A stretch of DNA of 64,000 nucleotides from Candidatus Babeliales bacterium (GCA_041660205.1 JBAZWT010000001.1:1-64000), one strand, 5' to 3'; counted from the first letter of the stretch, positions 1 through 8,336 are shown. Numbers and translations: made by a program. The notes: a model not told the origin generated them from the letters alone.

Positions 1-2
1 TG

Positions 3-98
3 CAAGAAACCTTGACCCATAACATTACCTCATCTTTATCATCAACCGTTCAAGAATTGCCTTTAATGGCGCATTATCTCATGTACCTTATCATATAA
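3..98 (+). CDS. Possible 3' end of an upstream gene (partial)
   Basis: The third forward frame is open from the left edge to a TAA at 96-98, giving 31 codons that end PLMAHYLMYLII. The upstream part lies outside the window. The stretch is too short to assign a family, and an open frame of this length can occur by chance, so it is only a candidate gene end. Confidence 0.3.
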   Translation, partial: QETLTHNITSSLSSTVQELPLMAHYLMYLII

Positions 99-269
99 CA
101 TAACTTTTTATAAAGATGCTATTTTTAAAAGGCACTGCGTAAGATTTTGTGACCCTAACCCCATTGCTTGAAAAGGAATGGTACATCTGATAGATTAAAG
201 GTTCTAAGTCTTATGATTCAATTTATACATTTTTGCTGTTCCATTGTTTTGCAAAAAGGAATTTTAGTT

Positions 270-1103
270 ATGCTTATTCGTCTTTTACTTCCCTGCTTAC
301 TCTTTTCGATAACACCGCTGTTAAATCAGGCAAAATATAATCCATTATTTGGATCAATGCTTGTATCGACCAAGCCGCCATACCCTTGCCCAGGAAAACT
401 TGTTAAAAACATGGACGAGCAAGAACTTAGACAAGTTCTTGAGTACGGCAAAATCGTGAAAGACGGCGAATTAGTACACAAAACTTATTTCTATTTATTT
501 AAAATATCAACAGAACAAAGCGCAATTAAAGAATACAAACTTGGACTTGCTGACTATTGCTTCCTGCAGGAAGATTATGAAAAAGCTTCCGGATGTTACG
601 AAGATTTTTTCATGTTATACCCTGGTAGCAAGGAAGCTGCATACTCTCAATACAAATCCATTTTATGCTCATTTTACTTAAGCCTTTCAGCTGATCGAGA
701 TCAAACAGCAACTCACAAAACTATCTCACTCATTAATTTTTTTCTCATGAAAGAAACAGACCAAAAATTTATTGATGAAGTAAAAACTATTTATACAACC
801 TGCCGAGAAAGACTTTTCAAGCATGAAGCTCATGTCTTTGAAAATTATATCAAACAACAAAAATTTCTAAGCGCAGAAAAACGTTTAGAATACATTGAAA
901 AAAATTTCCAAGATATCAAAAATATCAAAGAATATGAGATCTATCTTAAAGAAATGCTAGAACTCACTAAAAATCCAGACACGCGTCCATTCTTGGTTAG
1001 ATTTGATTTAAAAAACGCTTTGTCAAAAAAAGCTTCTGATAAAAAAGAAGTTACAGAAAAAAAATCAGCTCTACGTAAAATCAGCTCATTTTTCTTAGCG
1101 TAA
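270..1103 (+). CDS. bamD: BamD-like outer membrane assembly lipoprotein (YfiO family)
   Basis: This is a 277-residue exported protein, probably the TPR subunit of the BAM machine that inserts beta-barrel proteins into the outer membrane. The N-terminus (MLIRLLLPCLLFSI) is a hydrophobic signal segment. It is followed by TPR-like helices; the stretch EDYEKASGCYEDFFMLYPGS, near residues 110-130, has the tandem-helix pattern of BamD/YfiO proteins. The frame is open further upstream to 168, but the ATG at 270 has an AAAAGGA ribosome site nine bases away and puts the signal peptide at the start. No clear lipobox cysteine was confirmed. The C-terminus is Lys-rich. The gene overlaps yraN by one base (TAATG), so the two are translationally coupled. 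The family call is inference from the motif pattern and the signal peptide. Confidence 0.65.
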   Translation: MLIRLLLPCLLFSITPLLNQAKYNPLFGSMLVSTKPPYPCPGKLVKNMDEQELRQVLEYGKIVKDGELVHKTYFYLFKISTEQSAIKEYKLGLADYCFLQEDYEKASGCYEDFFMLYPGSKEAAYSQYKSILCSFYLSLSADRDQTATHKTISLINFFLMKETDQKFIDEVKTIYTTCRERLFKHEAHVFENYIKQQKFLSAEKRLEYIEKNFQDIKNIKEYEIYLKEMLELTKNPDTRPFLVRFDLKNALSKKASDKKEVTEKKSALRKISSFFLA

Positions 1104-1468
1104 TGGCAGTCAATTTATTTGGTCAACAAAGCGAAATCTTAGTTGCAGATCATTTGCAAGATCAAGGATTTAAGATTTTAGAGCGAAATTATAAAAAGTT
1201 TTTTGGCGAAATTGACATCATTGCCCAAAAAAAAGATTTGATAGTTTTTGTAGAGGTTAAAGCTCGAAAAAACTCACAAATTTCTATGCATGAATTGGTC
1301 CGACCATCCAAGCAACGTAAAATCATCTTAGTTGCGCAGTCGTACATGGGTCGACATAATATTTATCAAAAAATTTGCCGCTTTGATGTTGCGCTGCTAC
1401 ACATTGTTAATGATAAGCAGCCCGAACTCACCTACATTCCAAATGCGTTTTGCCAGGGCGGATACTAA
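1103..1468 (+). CDS. yraN: YraN/UPF0102 family nuclease-like protein
   Basis: A 121-residue protein with the conserved YraN pattern: a start LFGQQSEILVADHL, then ERNYKKFFGEIDIIA and FVEVKARKN. The residues E, D and ExK in GEIDII...VEVK are those of a PD-(D/E)xK restriction-like fold, which is why the family is annotated as putative endonuclease. The cellular role is not settled. The start codon shares a base with the stop of the upstream bamD-like gene, and cdsA follows after 60 bases that contain one copy of the dispersed palindromic element. Length is normal for the family. Confidence 0.9.
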   Translation: MAVNLFGQQSEILVADHLQDQGFKILERNYKKFFGEIDIIAQKKDLIVFVEVKARKNSQISMHELVRPSKQRKIILVAQSYMGRHNIYQKICRFDVALLHIVNDKQPELTYIPNAFCQGGY

Positions 1469-1485
1469 ATAAAATAAATAAAATA

Positions 1486-1514
1486 CCCGGCTTCGCTTTT
1501 AGCTTCGCCGAGGC
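1486..1514. repeat. Dispersed GC-rich palindromic element, copy 1
   Basis: The segment begins CCCGGCTTCGC and ends TTCGCCGAGG, the two ends shared by the other copies in this window. It lies between yraN and cdsA and is more GC-rich than the surrounding DNA. Its arms can pair as CC-CGGC with GCCGAGG. Confidence 0.6.
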
Positions 1515-1528
1515 ACAGAGGAATTTAT

Positions 1529-2194
1529 ATGATCAAACTTAATGAAGCCACCAAACGATTTATAACAGCAAGTATCATCGGAACAGTTTTTTGGGCTGTT
1601 TTTTTCTATCTTCCACCAATCGCTTTTTCTGCCATGCTCCTGGGAATCTTAAGCATCATTTTAGTTCTCGAGTGGAAAAACTTTTTCAACTTAGATAGTT
1701 TTTGGTTTTGGATCATCATGCCTTGGTACCCCATTTTACCGTTTGCTTTACTGGTATACATGAACGGTGATCCATGCTATCGAAATCTGGTCTATTATAT
1801 TTTTGTTATTGTTTTTGCGTTTGATGGAGCTGCATACTTTACCGGCACACTGCTCGGCGCTCATAAAATAGTTCCTCACATCAGTCCGGGAAAAACTGTT
1901 GAAGGATGTATCGGAGGATTTGTAGCAGCACTGATTACATTTTATATAGCAACACTGAGTGCTGACGTCGCCGTCCCAAAAATATTTGCCCTGCTGTTAG
2001 TTTTCATTGCTTGCCTTTTGGCCTTCGTTGGTGATATTTTTGAATCATTTTTAAAACGCCAAGCTGGCATTAAAGATTCTGGTCACATTCTGCCTGGCCA
2101 TGGTGGATTTCTCGATCGATTCGATGCGGTGATCATGGTCACATTTTTCTTCTTTTTCTTCAGACAAGAACTGGCAAATGTACTCTGCATTTAA
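1529..2194 (+). CDS. cdsA: Phosphatidate cytidylyltransferase
   Basis: CdsA makes CDP-diacylglycerol from phosphatidic acid and CTP in the inner membrane, the branch point to phosphatidylglycerol, cardiolipin and phosphatidylethanolamine. This 221-residue protein is a multi-pass membrane protein. Its C-terminal part carries the family signature: GDIFESFLKRQAGIKDSG, then LPGHGGFLDRFDA with the conserved acidic residues. An upstream SPGKTVEG motif is also typical. It is shorter than E. coli CdsA (about 285) but close to the compact bacterial forms. The ATG at 1529 has a GAGG site ten bases upstream. It is the last gene of the bamD-yraN-cdsA run. Confidence 0.93.
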   Translation: MIKLNEATKRFITASIIGTVFWAVFFYLPPIAFSAMLLGILSIILVLEWKNFFNLDSFWFWIIMPWYPILPFALLVYMNGDPCYRNLVYYIFVIVFAFDGAAYFTGTLLGAHKIVPHISPGKTVEGCIGGFVAALITFYIATLSADVAVPKIFALLLVFIACLLAFVGDIFESFLKRQAGIKDSGHILPGHGGFLDRFDAVIMVTFFFFFFRQELANVLCI

Positions 2195-2464
2195 GATTTG
2201 CAAATTGTTTTTTTATTTTAAAAGCAGTCGATCACCACAAACAGTCATCAATTTTTAAGAATTCTTTTCTATTCCTCAAGCCGGAATAGGCTCCCAAATG
2301 TTCTTGCCAACACTTGGGGAACAGGCATCCAATGGGAAACCCCTTGGAAAACCCCCACGGAAATAAAAATGCATTCGCCTGTTCTGCTTCGTTAACACTA
2401 CGCAGGGCTCCATTGCAAAGTATTTCCTGATTGGGAAGCTTGATTCTTTATATTATTTTTTCTT

Positions 2465-2498
2465 GAGCTTGAGTCGGAGTTAATACTCGTGTTTGCCT
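2465..2498 (-). repeat. Inverted partner of the 2711/2788 repeat
   Basis: The segment holds GAGTCGGAGTTAATACTCGT followed by GTTTGCCT. It is the reverse complement, with about two mismatches, of the right part of the repeat at 2735-2766. The two can form a long stem of roughly 30 base pairs across about 240 bases. Confidence 0.6.
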
Positions 2499-2710
2499 CT
2501 TCTCTTTTTTATTTCACAGGGTTCATAAAAATGAGCGGCTCACACTCCCTAACTCCTGGGTATGAATAAATTTTATAAATTTTCAGCACATATATCCACG
2601 TGTCGAGCACGAGGACGAAGGAGTGTAGGAATATGTTTCATAGCTAAAGAAGTATGATCTTCTACGGACAAAATGAAAACAATAATTAAATCTGTTTTCA
2701 AGTCATACTC

Positions 2711-2757
2711 AGGAGTTAGCTCGTATGCGCCAAAGGCAAATACGAGTATTAACTCCG
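2711..2757 (+). repeat. Direct repeat copy A, itself a hairpin
   Basis: The 47-base unit starts AGGAGTTAGCTCGTATG and ends ATACGAGTATTAACTCCG. Its ends pair (GGAGTTA with TAACTCC). A second copy lies at 2788-2834, where both arms have changed together. Confidence 0.7.
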
Positions 2758-2787
2758 ACTCAAACTCAAAGTTATTATGGCATACCC

Positions 2788-2834
2788 AGGAATTAGCTCG
2801 TATGAGCCAAGGGCAAATACGAGTATTAATTCCG
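2788..2834 (+). repeat. Direct repeat copy B, itself a hairpin
   Basis: The copy starts AGGAATTAGCTCGTATG and ends ATACGAGTATTAATTCCG. It differs from copy A at matching positions of the two arms (GGAATTA with TAATTCC), so pairing is kept. Confidence 0.7.
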
Positions 2835-2842
2835 TCGAGATT

Positions 2843-2922
2843 ACCCAAAGAAACCTCTTTGGGTCGTATGATTCCAAAGCATGTGCGAAATCATGCTTTG
2901 GCGCTGTCCCGCGCAGGGACAG
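2843..2922. repeat. Three consecutive short perfect hairpins
   Basis: The first is ACCCAAAG/CTTTGGGT at 2843-2864. The second is CCAAAGCATG/CATGCTTTGG at 2874-2901. The third is CTGTCCC/GGGACAG at 2904-2922. None is followed by a T-run, so they are not typical terminators. Confidence 0.65.
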
Positions 2923-2964
2923 AGTTGAATAGTTTGAAAAATAAAGATTATATGTGGTGACCCA

Positions 2965-2995
2965 GGCGTCGCCAAGGCTATGCCGGGCACGGCCG
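2965..2995. repeat. Dispersed GC-rich palindromic element, copy 2
   Basis: The core reads GGCGTCGCCAAGGCTATGCC followed by GGGCACGGCCG. It is the variant also seen right after the tmRNA at 37650. Confidence 0.55.
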
Positions 2996-3036
2996 ACTAA
3001 TTTCTAATCCCAAATCACCACATCAACATAAAAACA

Positions 3037-4293
3037 CTATAATTTAGTATGCACCAAACTCTGCAAAACAACTTCTTGCGTACCAGTAATCATATTTTTT
3101 ACAGTCACGGTATTATTTTTTTGCTCATCCTCACCCAAAATGAGTACAAACTGAGCTTTTAGCTGGTTAGCTTTTTTCATTTTACTTTGAGTTTTTTGAT
3201 CATCAAGTAGTAAATCGACCGCTTTTCCATGTGCCTGTAAAAAATCTGCTAGATGCAAAGCCAATTTATTTTGAGCCTCTGTTAAAGGAATGATGCAGGT
3301 CAAAGGTTGTGACTTTTCTGAAAGACGATCTTTTTCCGACTCTAAAATCATAAGTAGCCGTTCCATGCCCATAGCACATCCAAACGCAGGAACTTCAACT
3401 TTGCTTCCAAGCTGCTGAGCTAGCCCATCGTAACGACCACCAGCGCAAAATGCACTCTGCGCACCTAGGTTGACCGAGACGAATTCAAAGACAGTCTTAT
3501 TATAATAGTCTAGACCGCGCACCAAGTACAGATCGATCACATAGGTAACAGAAAGTTCGTGCAACGTATCTTGCAGCAGCTGCCACTGAACTTGAGTCTC
3601 TTGAGAAAAGAAGTCAGAAAGCTTAGGAGCATTTGTAAATAATTTTTGGCAATGTTCAGATTTGCAATCAAGCACTCGTAGTGGATTGGCTTGAAGTCTG
3701 GTCTGGCAGTCCGGGCATAAGGACGCAACCTGTGGCGCTAAGAAAGCAACCAAGGCTTTACTAAATTCTTTACGATCTTCCGACTGACCCAAGAAATTAA
3801 GCTTTAAAATAAAAGACTGAACGTGAAGCTCTTCAGCAAAAAGAGTTTGAAGCATCTTAATAAGGTGTGCGTCATATAAAATAGAAGCGCCACCGATCAT
3901 CTCAAGATTCATTTGATGAAACTCACGAAGTCTTCCCTTTTGAGGACGTTCATATCGAAACATCGGTCCGTATGAAAAAACTTTACACGGAGTAGTGACT
4001 TGTGACTGCTCGTCTAAAAATGCTCGCATGGTACCAGCGGTACCCTCAGGGCGTAAACATATCGGCTCGTCATCGCGGCCAGTGCCTTTAGACTCCATAA
4101 TAAACATTTGCTTACTGACCACATCGGTTTCATATCCAAGACCACGTTGAAATAATGATACGTGCTCCAAGATGGGAATGTCGATCTCGCAAAAATTATA
4201 ACGCTTCAAATGTGCTTCGATCTTTTTTCTGACACCTGACCAATAGGTCATTTCAAAAAAATTATCCGAAACTCCCTTAACTTTTAAAAACAT
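3037..4293 (-). CDS. hisS: Histidyl-tRNA synthetase
   Basis: A class II aminoacyl-tRNA synthetase that charges tRNA-His. The 418-residue protein has motif 2 in MFRYERPQKGRLREFHQ, the histidine motif LVRGLDYYNKTVFEF, and a C-terminal anticodon-binding domain that starts near residue 330. The frame is open upstream to 4368, but HisRS proteins normally begin a few residues before a K(V/I)(K/R)G motif. The ATG at 4293 gives MFLKVKGVSD, with an AAAAGG site in front; the adjacent ATG at 4296 is the alternative. The gene is convergent with cdsA and divergent from the porin gene at 4568. Confidence 0.95.
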   Translation of the reverse strand: MFLKVKGVSDNFFEMTYWSGVRKKIEAHLKRYNFCEIDIPILEHVSLFQRGLGYETDVVSKQMFIMESKGTGRDDEPICLRPEGTAGTMRAFLDEQSQVTTPCKVFSYGPMFRYERPQKGRLREFHQMNLEMIGGASILYDAHLIKMLQTLFAEELHVQSFILKLNFLGQSEDRKEFSKALVAFLAPQVASLCPDCQTRLQANPLRVLDCKSEHCQKLFTNAPKLSDFFSQETQVQWQLLQDTLHELSVTYVIDLYLVRGLDYYNKTVFEFVSVNLGAQSAFCAGGRYDGLAQQLGSKVEVPAFGCAMGMERLLMILESEKDRLSEKSQPLTCIIPLTEAQNKLALHLADFLQAHGKAVDLLLDDQKTQSKMKKANQLKAQFVLILGEDEQKNNTVTVKNMITGTQEVVLQSLVHTKL

Positions 4294-4567
4294 CATTTTT
4301 CCTTTTACAAAAACAAAACTTTGATCAATCCAGTATACCCGAAAAACTCCTTGAAAGAAATTATGCATGAAAAAGTTGACTTACCCTAAAAAAAATTGTT
4401 AGAACTTCTGATGAACTCAAATAAAGGAAAAAATTTATAAAAAAAAAGAATTATATAATGATTATAAAAATTCTTGAACAAACCATGAAAGGAGGAGTGC
4501 AAAAAAACTCGGCCGAAAAAAGATAGTATCGTAATGTATCCTAAAATTAAAAAATGATTGGGAGACT

Positions 4568-6661
4568 ATGAAAAAACAAGTTTTCTTGCTTACCCTAATA
4601 GCCGTGCTTTTAGCTGGCTCAAATGTCCTTCCTGTTTCAAGTGATTGTTGTGCTCCTGTGTGCGCTACTGCTTGCAGCACAGATTGCAACACATCATGCA
4701 GTACTTCATGCACAGACGACCATGGTAAAACATACAGAGATATAATTCCTCACTGGCAAGCTGCGACACCAGAAATGGTTTCAATGTACAGCTCAAACAC
4801 TTTATACGACTTGAACCACGAAGATAAACATGGCGCTTTCCAAGTTGCTGTATTCGGTGGTAAAAACACTAACCGTTCAGATGCAGCTGCTTACTACTTG
4901 CCATACGGCCATAACGAATTGACTTTCGATGGTGCGATTGCAAAACCACACACATTTGCATTTAACGCTGCTGAATCTATCGTTCAAGCTGGTACAACTC
5001 CAGTTCCTGGTGACGTATCATTCAACGGTGGTGCTGCAATTGCAGCTGGTACAGCTGATACAACTCCATTCATGTTCATCGATCCAGTATCCTATCAATT
5101 TGATTCAAATGAAAATACAAGCATTGTTCGTCCTTGGAACTTTGGTATCGACATTGCAGCTTTATTTGAACCAAGAGCAACATCTGCAATTGGTGAGACT
5201 GTTGGCTCAGGTTTGATCACAAACCCAACTTTCAAAAGCACAATTAACCCATGCCAATCATACTCACACGTTGGTGCTGGTTTTGGACTTCGTTATCATT
5301 TTTCAGATGATAAAAAAGGATTCTTCGGTACTTTAACAACAGCTGTGCAACACGTTACTTCAGTAATCAACTTGAATGAAGTTGTAGAAACTGCAAAAAC
5401 CGCAATTGCTGATTATGATGCTGCTAATCCTTTTGGTACTCTTGATGTAGCTGCAATAGCAGTTCCATTACATGCTCAACAAGCACCTGTAAATATATCA
5501 TCTAACAATTTTGTATATAATCCAAACGCTGTAGCAACTGTTGCACCTGCTGGTTCAGTTTCAGATGCTTATGCTGCAACTTCACTATTCCCTGGAACAG
5601 GCGATTTAGTTGCTCCTGCTAACGTAACTGAAGCTTTTGCTCAAGATGCTTGGTTATATGGTAAAATTGGTTGCCCACAAAAAATCACTCGCTTAGCTGA
5701 TATCGAGCTTGCTCTTGGATATCAATGGTGGTGTGGTGATTGTGCTTCAACTAACTGGTATGTTGGTCTTGTAATCCCTACTGGTAACAAAGTATGTGCT
5801 GAATTTGTAGCTCCTGCTGTTGTTGGTAACGGCTTCCACGTTGGAATCATGACTGGTTCTACAACAGAAGTTTTACTTGCTGATGAAGAATGCTACCAAG
5901 CATCATATCGTCTTGATATGAACGCTCGTTACCTGTTCAGAAACACACAAAAACGTTCATTTGACCTTTTAGGCAATGAATGGTCACGTTACATGATGGT
6001 TTGGGAAAATAAAGCTGCTTACACAGCTGCTCTAGTAGCTGCACAAGCAACAATCACTTCTGCTACTGCTTCTGGCATAGCACAAAGAGGTTACACTCCT
6101 GGTATCAACGTATTTACAACAGATATGTATGTAAAACCAAGACTTCAAGGTCGTGTAAACCAAGCTCTTTACCTCCGTGGCGAAAACTTCAGAGCTGAAC
6201 TTGGTTGGAACACTTTTGCAAAACATAAAGAATGTGTTTCACTTGCATGTGATGAATGGGCTGATGCTCCTGCTTTTGCTGAACCAAGCTACATCGGTGG
6301 CGTTGGACTAAACAATGCAAGAACTATCTACAATGATTATCAAACAATGTCATACAATGTAGTAGACAACTTAGGCAGAATTGGTTACACAGCAACTCCT
6401 GGTAGCTTAGTAACAATTGGTTTCAACAACCTTGCTGATACTAACTATGATGATTTTGCAATCACTGCAGCGCAAATCAATTTTGATTCTGCTTCTTCAT
6501 CAGCAGTATTAACTCAAACTCCTTATGCATCATTGGGCTACCTATTTAATTGTGGTTGCATGACATCAGAATTCTCAATTGGTGGATCATATGAATTCAG
6601 CTCAGGCAACAGCGCATTGAATCAATGGTTGGTCTGGGGTAAATATGAAATAGCGTTTTAA
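4568..6661 (+). CDS. Large beta-barrel outer membrane protein with N-terminal cysteine ladder
   Basis: A 697-residue exported protein with a signal peptide (MKKQVFLLTLIAVLLAG). The mature N-terminus is unusual: C27 and then cysteines at 28, 32, 36, 40, 44 and 48, one every fourth residue with Ala, Ser and Thr between. The rest is rich in Gly, Asn, Ala and aromatic residues with short alternating stretches, and the chain ends in WGKYEIAF, the C-terminal Phe pattern of outer membrane barrels. These features suggest a major porin; no named family was recognised. Its codon use looks smoother than its neighbours', as expected for a highly expressed gene. A GGAG site precedes the ATG. A TATAAT lies at 4454-4459 but has no convincing -35 box. 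Together with the small gene at 6696 it ends at the strong terminator at 7047. Confidence 0.75.
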   Translation: MKKQVFLLTLIAVLLAGSNVLPVSSDCCAPVCATACSTDCNTSCSTSCTDDHGKTYRDIIPHWQAATPEMVSMYSSNTLYDLNHEDKHGAFQVAVFGGKNTNRSDAAAYYLPYGHNELTFDGAIAKPHTFAFNAAESIVQAGTTPVPGDVSFNGGAAIAAGTADTTPFMFIDPVSYQFDSNENTSIVRPWNFGIDIAALFEPRATSAIGETVGSGLITNPTFKSTINPCQSYSHVGAGFGLRYHFSDDKKGFFGTLTTAVQHVTSVINLNEVVETAKTAIADYDAANPFGTLDVAAIAVPLHAQQAPVNISSNNFVYNPNAVATVAPAGSVSDAYAATSLFPGTGDLVAPANVTEAFAQDAWLYGKIGCPQKITRLADIELALGYQWWCGDCASTNWYVGLVIPTGNKVCAEFVAPAVVGNGFHVGIMTGSTTEVLLADEECYQASYRLDMNARYLFRNTQKRSFDLLGNEWSRYMMVWENKAAYTAALVAAQATITSATASGIAQRGYTPGINVFTTDMYVKPRLQGRVNQALYLRGENFRAELGWNTFAKHKECVSLACDEWADAPAFAEPSYIGGVGLNNARTIYNDYQTMSYNVVDNLGRIGYTATPGSLVTIGFNNLADTNYDDFAITAAQINFDSASSSAVLTQTPYASLGYLFNCGCMTSEFSIGGSYEFSSGNSALNQWLVWGKYEIAF

Positions 6662-6695
6662 TTAAATAAAACGTTTTAAACTAAAAGGAATTTAT

Positions 6696-6995
6696 ATGAA
6701 AAAACAATTATTTTTCAGCTTAGCGATTTTAACAGTCGCTGCTGCTGACTTATATGCGCCAATGAAGCGTGGTGGCAGTGTTCCGTATGTAGCTCCTAAA
6801 TCTGGAGTTGCTCCTGTAGCTCCTGCTGCTGGTCAAGTTAGCTCAGTTGCTCAGTTGAAAGCAAAATATGCTAACGCTGACGCTGGTGATCTTGCTTCAA
6901 TAGCACTAGCTGCTGAACATGTAGCAAGTGGCCTTTCAGCAAACGGCGACTCAAGCTCACAAGCGTACACAGACACAATCAGTGTGTTGTCTTAA
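6696..6995 (+). CDS. Small exported Ala/Val/Pro-rich protein
   Basis: A 99-residue protein of unknown function with a signal peptide (MKKQLFFSLAILTVAAADLYA). A Pro/Val/Ala-rich stretch (VAPKSGVAPVAPAAGQV) is followed by an Ala-rich helical part. It starts 34 bases after the porin, with an AAGGA site, and shares its terminator, so the two are probably co-transcribed. The location suggests an envelope or periplasmic role alongside the porin; that is inference. Confidence 0.65.
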   Translation: MKKQLFFSLAILTVAAADLYAPMKRGGSVPYVAPKSGVAPVAPAAGQVSSVAQLKAKYANADAGDLASIALAAEHVASGLSANGDSSSQAYTDTISVLS

Positions 6996-7046
6996 ATCGT
7001 TTGGAATTTGAATAAGTAAAAAGGCTTACAAGCTTTAATGCTTACA

Positions 7047-7086
7047 AGAGAGAGGAAGGTAAAATCTTCCTCTCTCTTTTTGTCTT
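7047..7086 (+). terminator. Rho-independent terminator after the porin operon
   Basis: A perfect 12-bp stem, AGAGAGAGGAAG with CTTCCTCTCTCT, has a 7-base loop and is followed by TTTTTGTCTTTTTT. This is the textbook layout. Confidence 0.93.
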
Positions 7087-7105
7087 TTTTAAATTTGTTT
7101 GGTTT

Positions 7106-7141
7106 GCCGGAAAGTCCACGCGTTAGATTTGTGGACTCGGC
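7106..7141. repeat. Hairpin with two-part stem
   Basis: GCCG at 7106-7109 and AGTCCAC at 7113-7119 pair with GTGGACT and CGGC at 7131-7141. There is no T-run, and its role is unknown. Confidence 0.5.
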
Positions 7142-7164
7142 CTAAAGAATTATACTACGCTTCC

Positions 7165-7228
7165 AGGCTCTGCTTCCTGTCTTCGCTTTCAGCTACGTCA
7201 GGCTTTGTCAGCTACGCCGGACACGGTC
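7165..7228. repeat. Dispersed GC-rich palindromic element, long form copy A
   Basis: About 64 bases, including GCTTCCTGTCTTCGCTTT and AGCTACGTCAGGCTTTGTCA, end in GCTACGCCGG. A nearly identical long form lies at 13301-13360. It sits between the porin operon and the gene remnant at 7230. Confidence 0.7.
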
Positions 7229-7229
7229 G

Positions 7230-7526
7230 TTAAAACAGTTCCATTTTTTCAAGAGCATTCCACGCAATAAAATGTGCGCCCTTGCCACCAAAACATTGGT
7301 TGCCGGCATACACCACATATGAATTCTCAATAGGCTTACCAGTAATTGTTGCCCACTGCTCTAGGCTTGCAGCAAAATCTGCTCGCATAGTTACACTTGC
7401 TTTTATTTCGATAGGAATTTGCACAGCATATGATTTTTCAACAACACAATCGATTTCTTGTCCTTGAACAGTGCGCCAAAAATAAAGCCTCAGTGTAAAA
7501 AATACAAGTCGCATTCCACATTTCAC
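7230..7526 (-). pseudogene. C-terminal remnant of a DUF4143-type AAA+ ATPase
   Basis: Only the C-terminal part of the gene is present. The stretch LYFWRTVQGQEIDCVVEK, followed by IPIEIKAS, is the PD-(D/E)xK-like end seen in ATPases of the AAA_14/DUF4143 family (typically about 400 residues). No Walker A or B part is found upstream: the frame continues a little past 7526 without a start codon or P-loop before the intergenic region near 7600. The first plausible codon is a GTG with no good ribosome site. The gene is therefore a decayed fragment rather than a working protein. These ATPases are common in mobile, defence-like gene pools, which fits the HEPN/MNT pair next door. Confidence 0.7.
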
Positions 7527-7603
7527 ACCGAGGCTATGAATTATCAGATCAGATCGATGTTTTGAGGTATGTAAAAATTTCGACTTAAGGCGTAGATTAC
7601 CTT

Positions 7604-7987
7604 TTAACCGATCTTTGTACGAACAAAAAGAAGAATGTTTTCGGCATATTCAATTAATTGAGCGGCTTCTTCTGGCGAAAGCATAAATCCAACATCATCT
7701 GGATATCTGGTTTGAACTGAAAATGGATTTAAGCTATCCGCGTTTTTTTCCAGACACTTAAATTCATAATCAAAAGCCATGCATTGTTTTAAAAGAATTT
7801 CTAAATCATGCGTTTTAGTTACGCCATGTCCAGAAAAAATAAGAAACGCTTTTAACGATTTTTCTGCTGATTGTTGAGAATGATAAGCAGCAACTCCTAC
7901 AAACAGCAGATCTGAATTTAAAAGATTTTTGGCTGCTTCATAATCAATTTTAGCAAAATGCAACCACTCAAGACTCTTTTTTTTCAT
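7604..7987 (-). CDS. HEPN-domain protein (toxin-like partner of MNT)
   Basis: A 127-residue all-helical protein with the HEPN family pattern: LHFAKIDYEAAKNLL, then AYHSQQSAEKSLKAFL and GVTKTHDLEILLKQC. In many genomes HEPN proteins paired with a minimal nucleotidyltransferase act as toxin and antitoxin, the HEPN protein being an RNase that its partner inactivates by AMP transfer. I do not see a clear RxxxxxH RNase motif here, so catalytic activity is uncertain. The start overlaps the end of the nucleotidyltransferase gene by 20 bases, so the two are translated from one message. Confidence 0.85.
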   Translation of the reverse strand: MKKKSLEWLHFAKIDYEAAKNLLNSDLLFVGVAAYHSQQSAEKSLKAFLIFSGHGVTKTHDLEILLKQCMAFDYEFKCLEKNADSLNPFSVQTRYPDDVGFMLSPEEAAQLIEYAENILLFVRTKIG

Positions 7988-8336
7988 AAAGAATTTTTCC
8001 TGAATTTATAATTTTATAGCAAAAGCTCATAGAATCATTTTTACATTCATTAAATTTTTGATTGTTATACACCAACAAATCCACTGGCATCATAACATCA
8101 CGAAAGCTTGCGTATCCCCTTGAAATCATTTTCCATGGTTTGTCGTCATATTCTTGGACAACAACCATCAGATCAAGGTCACTTTCTTCATCGTAAGTTC
8201 CACGAGCATAAGAACCAAAAGCATAAATAAATAGAGGGTCGTAGGCGTGCGCTAAACGTTGCGTGATAATATCAACCTTCTCAGGGGTGATTTCACACAT
8301 TTTTTTCAACTCTAAAGAAGAAATGTTTTTTTTCAT
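7968..8336 (-). CDS. MNT-type nucleotidyltransferase (antitoxin-like)
   Basis: A 122-residue minimal nucleotidyltransferase. The active-site pattern is clear: FGSYARGTYDEESDLDLMVV holds the GSxxRG loop and the metal-binding DxD, and the third Asp is in PVDLLVY. The family transfers nucleotides to a protein partner, here probably the HEPN protein encoded immediately downstream. The frame is open to 8375 (13 more residues); I prefer the ATG at 8336, with AGGATGGA upstream, because it gives the usual short N-terminus. The pair follows tyrS in the direction of transcription but is separated from it by about 90 bases. Confidence 0.85.
   Translation of the reverse strand: MKKNISSLELKKMCEITPEKVDIITQRLAHAYDPLFIYAFGSYARGTYDEESDLDLMVVVQEYDDKPWKMISRGYASFRDVMMPVDLLVYNNQKFNECKNDSMSFCYKIINSGKILYEKKES

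Larger units (their letters stand above)
2195..3036. other. Long non-coding interval packed with inverted repeats
   Basis: This 842-base gap between convergent cdsA and hisS has no convincing gene. Instead it holds a series of hairpin-forming sequences: 2293-2318 (CCCAAATGTT paired with AACACTTGGG), 2465-2498, 2711-2757, 2788-2834, three short perfect hairpins at 2843-2922, and a copy of the palindromic element at 2965-2995. A degenerate copy of that element may lie at 2383-2407. Open frames here run through the repeats and show no protein-like features. Confidence 0.7.

Noticed and set aside
2673..2960. Open frame of 95 codons on the + strand
   Set aside because: It runs through the direct repeats and hairpins, has no ribosome site and no protein-like composition.
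4929..5216. Second frame inside the porin gene
   Set aside because: A shadow of the porin's codon bias, Leu/Gln-rich, without a ribosome site.
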